A stretch of DNA of 64,000 bases from assembly GCF_003286085.1 (NCBI RefSeq), contig NW_020825298.1:682001-746000 (forward strand). Direction: 5' to 3'. Positions 62,880 to 64,000 of the stretch are shown here, one piece after another. Made by a program: the position numbers and the translations under genes. The notes under the pieces were generated by a model. The model was not told where the DNA came from. It did no database searches and was given only the letters and a program-made list of their open reading frames with translations. Numbering within the stretch: the first letter of the stretch is position 1; every line of letters starts with the position of its first letter. Origin of the DNA: Drosophila persimilis. Its lineage: Eukaryota; Arthropoda; Insecta; Diptera; Drosophilidae.

Positions 62880-64000
62880 AGCAACTAAGAGAAAAAGAGT
62901 AAGAAATATAGAGACTGCAGTTTGCAACCCTTTTTTACCAGAGTTGCAGCAATCATTTTGCATAACAAACAACAATGACAAACATTTTTTAGACCAAAAA
63001 ATGCAACTCTGCAAAAATAAAACTTTACCAAAGGCACAAAGAGAAGGAGAGAGAGAGACAAACAGTGAGAAAGACGGGGGAGAGGGTAGAGTAGAGGAGG
63101 GTTGGAAAACTCCAAAGCTTGGAAAAACTTTTACAGCTGTCTGAAAGGGGGGTGGGTGGGTGGTCGGTGGTGCTGCAGGGCTACGTGCACGAGTGTAGAT
63201 AAAAATATTTTAATTTATTTCACATTTGCTGCAGTTGAAAGAGAGCTCTGCGAGAGGGTGCAACGGAGGCAGACATTACACTCCACCCCCTTGGAAAACC
63301 ACTCTAGAATTTCCGCTAGCATAGACATTGCACATTGGCTTTCAACTAGAGGCTTTTCCCAAACATCCACTTCCCACATATGCTCGATTCGTCTGACTTT
63401 TTCACATTTTCCCTTTTCCCTTTTTCCCTGCATTTGTCGCATGCAGCTCTCCCCTCCTCTCTCTGCGCTTCCCTTTGCCTTAGTTTTTCCCCATTTTATT
63501 TATCTTTGATAAAAGGTTTTAGTTTTCCGTCTGTGTGAGCTCTGGCATCCATCAATAGTTTCGGCTGGGACTAAAAGGTTTTTTGTTTAGAGGATTTCTG
63601 TAGATGTCTAGAGAGGGTTGGCAGCGGCGGCTTATTCTAAAGGGTGGTGGAAAGGGGTGGCGCATACATACGCTGAAGTATGCAAAACGACGTGGGTTGA
63701 CCGCTTAACTAAGTTGGGGTCTAAGTGAATGCAATTTAAGGATATCTCGTTAGCGCACCTCAAACTCAGTTAAACCTGAATAGATCTCCTTAGTCTGAGA
63801 TGCTAGAAATATCATCAGATCTTCAGATCCTCAGGTTCTTTAATAATCGAAAAAGAATACCAGTTGGGCGCACAAATGTGCTGTTTATGCTTTGTTTACT
63901 GTGAAGTGTGTTTTAAATGCAATATATATTTTTAATTATTTTATCATGGAATATCATGAAATTTAATCCACTTGCCAGCTTGGAAACCCATCACAAAACT
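62880..64000. other. Distal end of window, nothing recognised
   Basis: Short overlapping frames only. There is no conserved motif, RNA gene or transposon signature that I can support. Confidence 0.5.

Overview
This is a 64 kb window of Drosophila nuclear DNA. Three conserved, intron-containing fly genes can be rebuilt exon by exon with canonical GT/AG splice sites, all on the minus strand: ninaA (146-920), PNUTS (1586-6543) and chinmo (coding exons 28714-35072). The abundance of CATATGTATGTA-type simple repeats and small coding differences from the melanogaster proteins as I remember them suggest a species outside the melanogaster subgroup. An obscura-group fly is plausible but not proven.

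Layout. At 0.1-6.5 kb, the rhodopsin chaperone ninaA lies close behind the 3' end of PNUTS, a nuclear PP1-targeting subunit. At 6.5-9.4 kb there is AT-rich DNA with minus-strand promoter motifs, four degenerate copies of a ~130 bp repeat and an A+T minisatellite. At 9.47-15.7 kb lies a tandem satellite of about 19.5 monomers (320 bp, two of 316 bp) with two subfamilies and higher-order structure. At 16.3-18.6 kb there is an almost perfect 1.1 kb inverted repeat whose arms each carry the 3' end of an unrecognised gene, tail to tail. At ~19.5-28 kb lies the very long 3' UTR of chinmo with a let-7/miR-125 seed-match cluster. At 28-35 kb are the five chinmo coding exons. At 35-64 kb there is about 29 kb without any recognisable coding exon, rich in GA/TC, CA and GTAT simple repeats. 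It contains at least two well-formed candidate non-coding exons on the chinmo strand, so most of it is probably the 5' transcribed and regulatory territory of chinmo.

The two most notable signals are these. (1) The chinmo zinc-finger ORF ends in a single TAG, followed by a further 258 sense codons in the same frame. This is the signature of a stop-codon-readthrough extension. (2) The 16.3-18.6 kb palindrome could form a long hairpin RNA (hpRNA) carrying gene-derived sequence. The satellite and palindrome sit between gene blocks (ninaA-PNUTS and chinmo) that I believe are not adjacent in D. melanogaster, so this is a candidate rearrangement breakpoint.

Exon coordinates were worked out by eye and cross-checked by reading-frame arithmetic. 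Coordinates of untranslated features are approximate.
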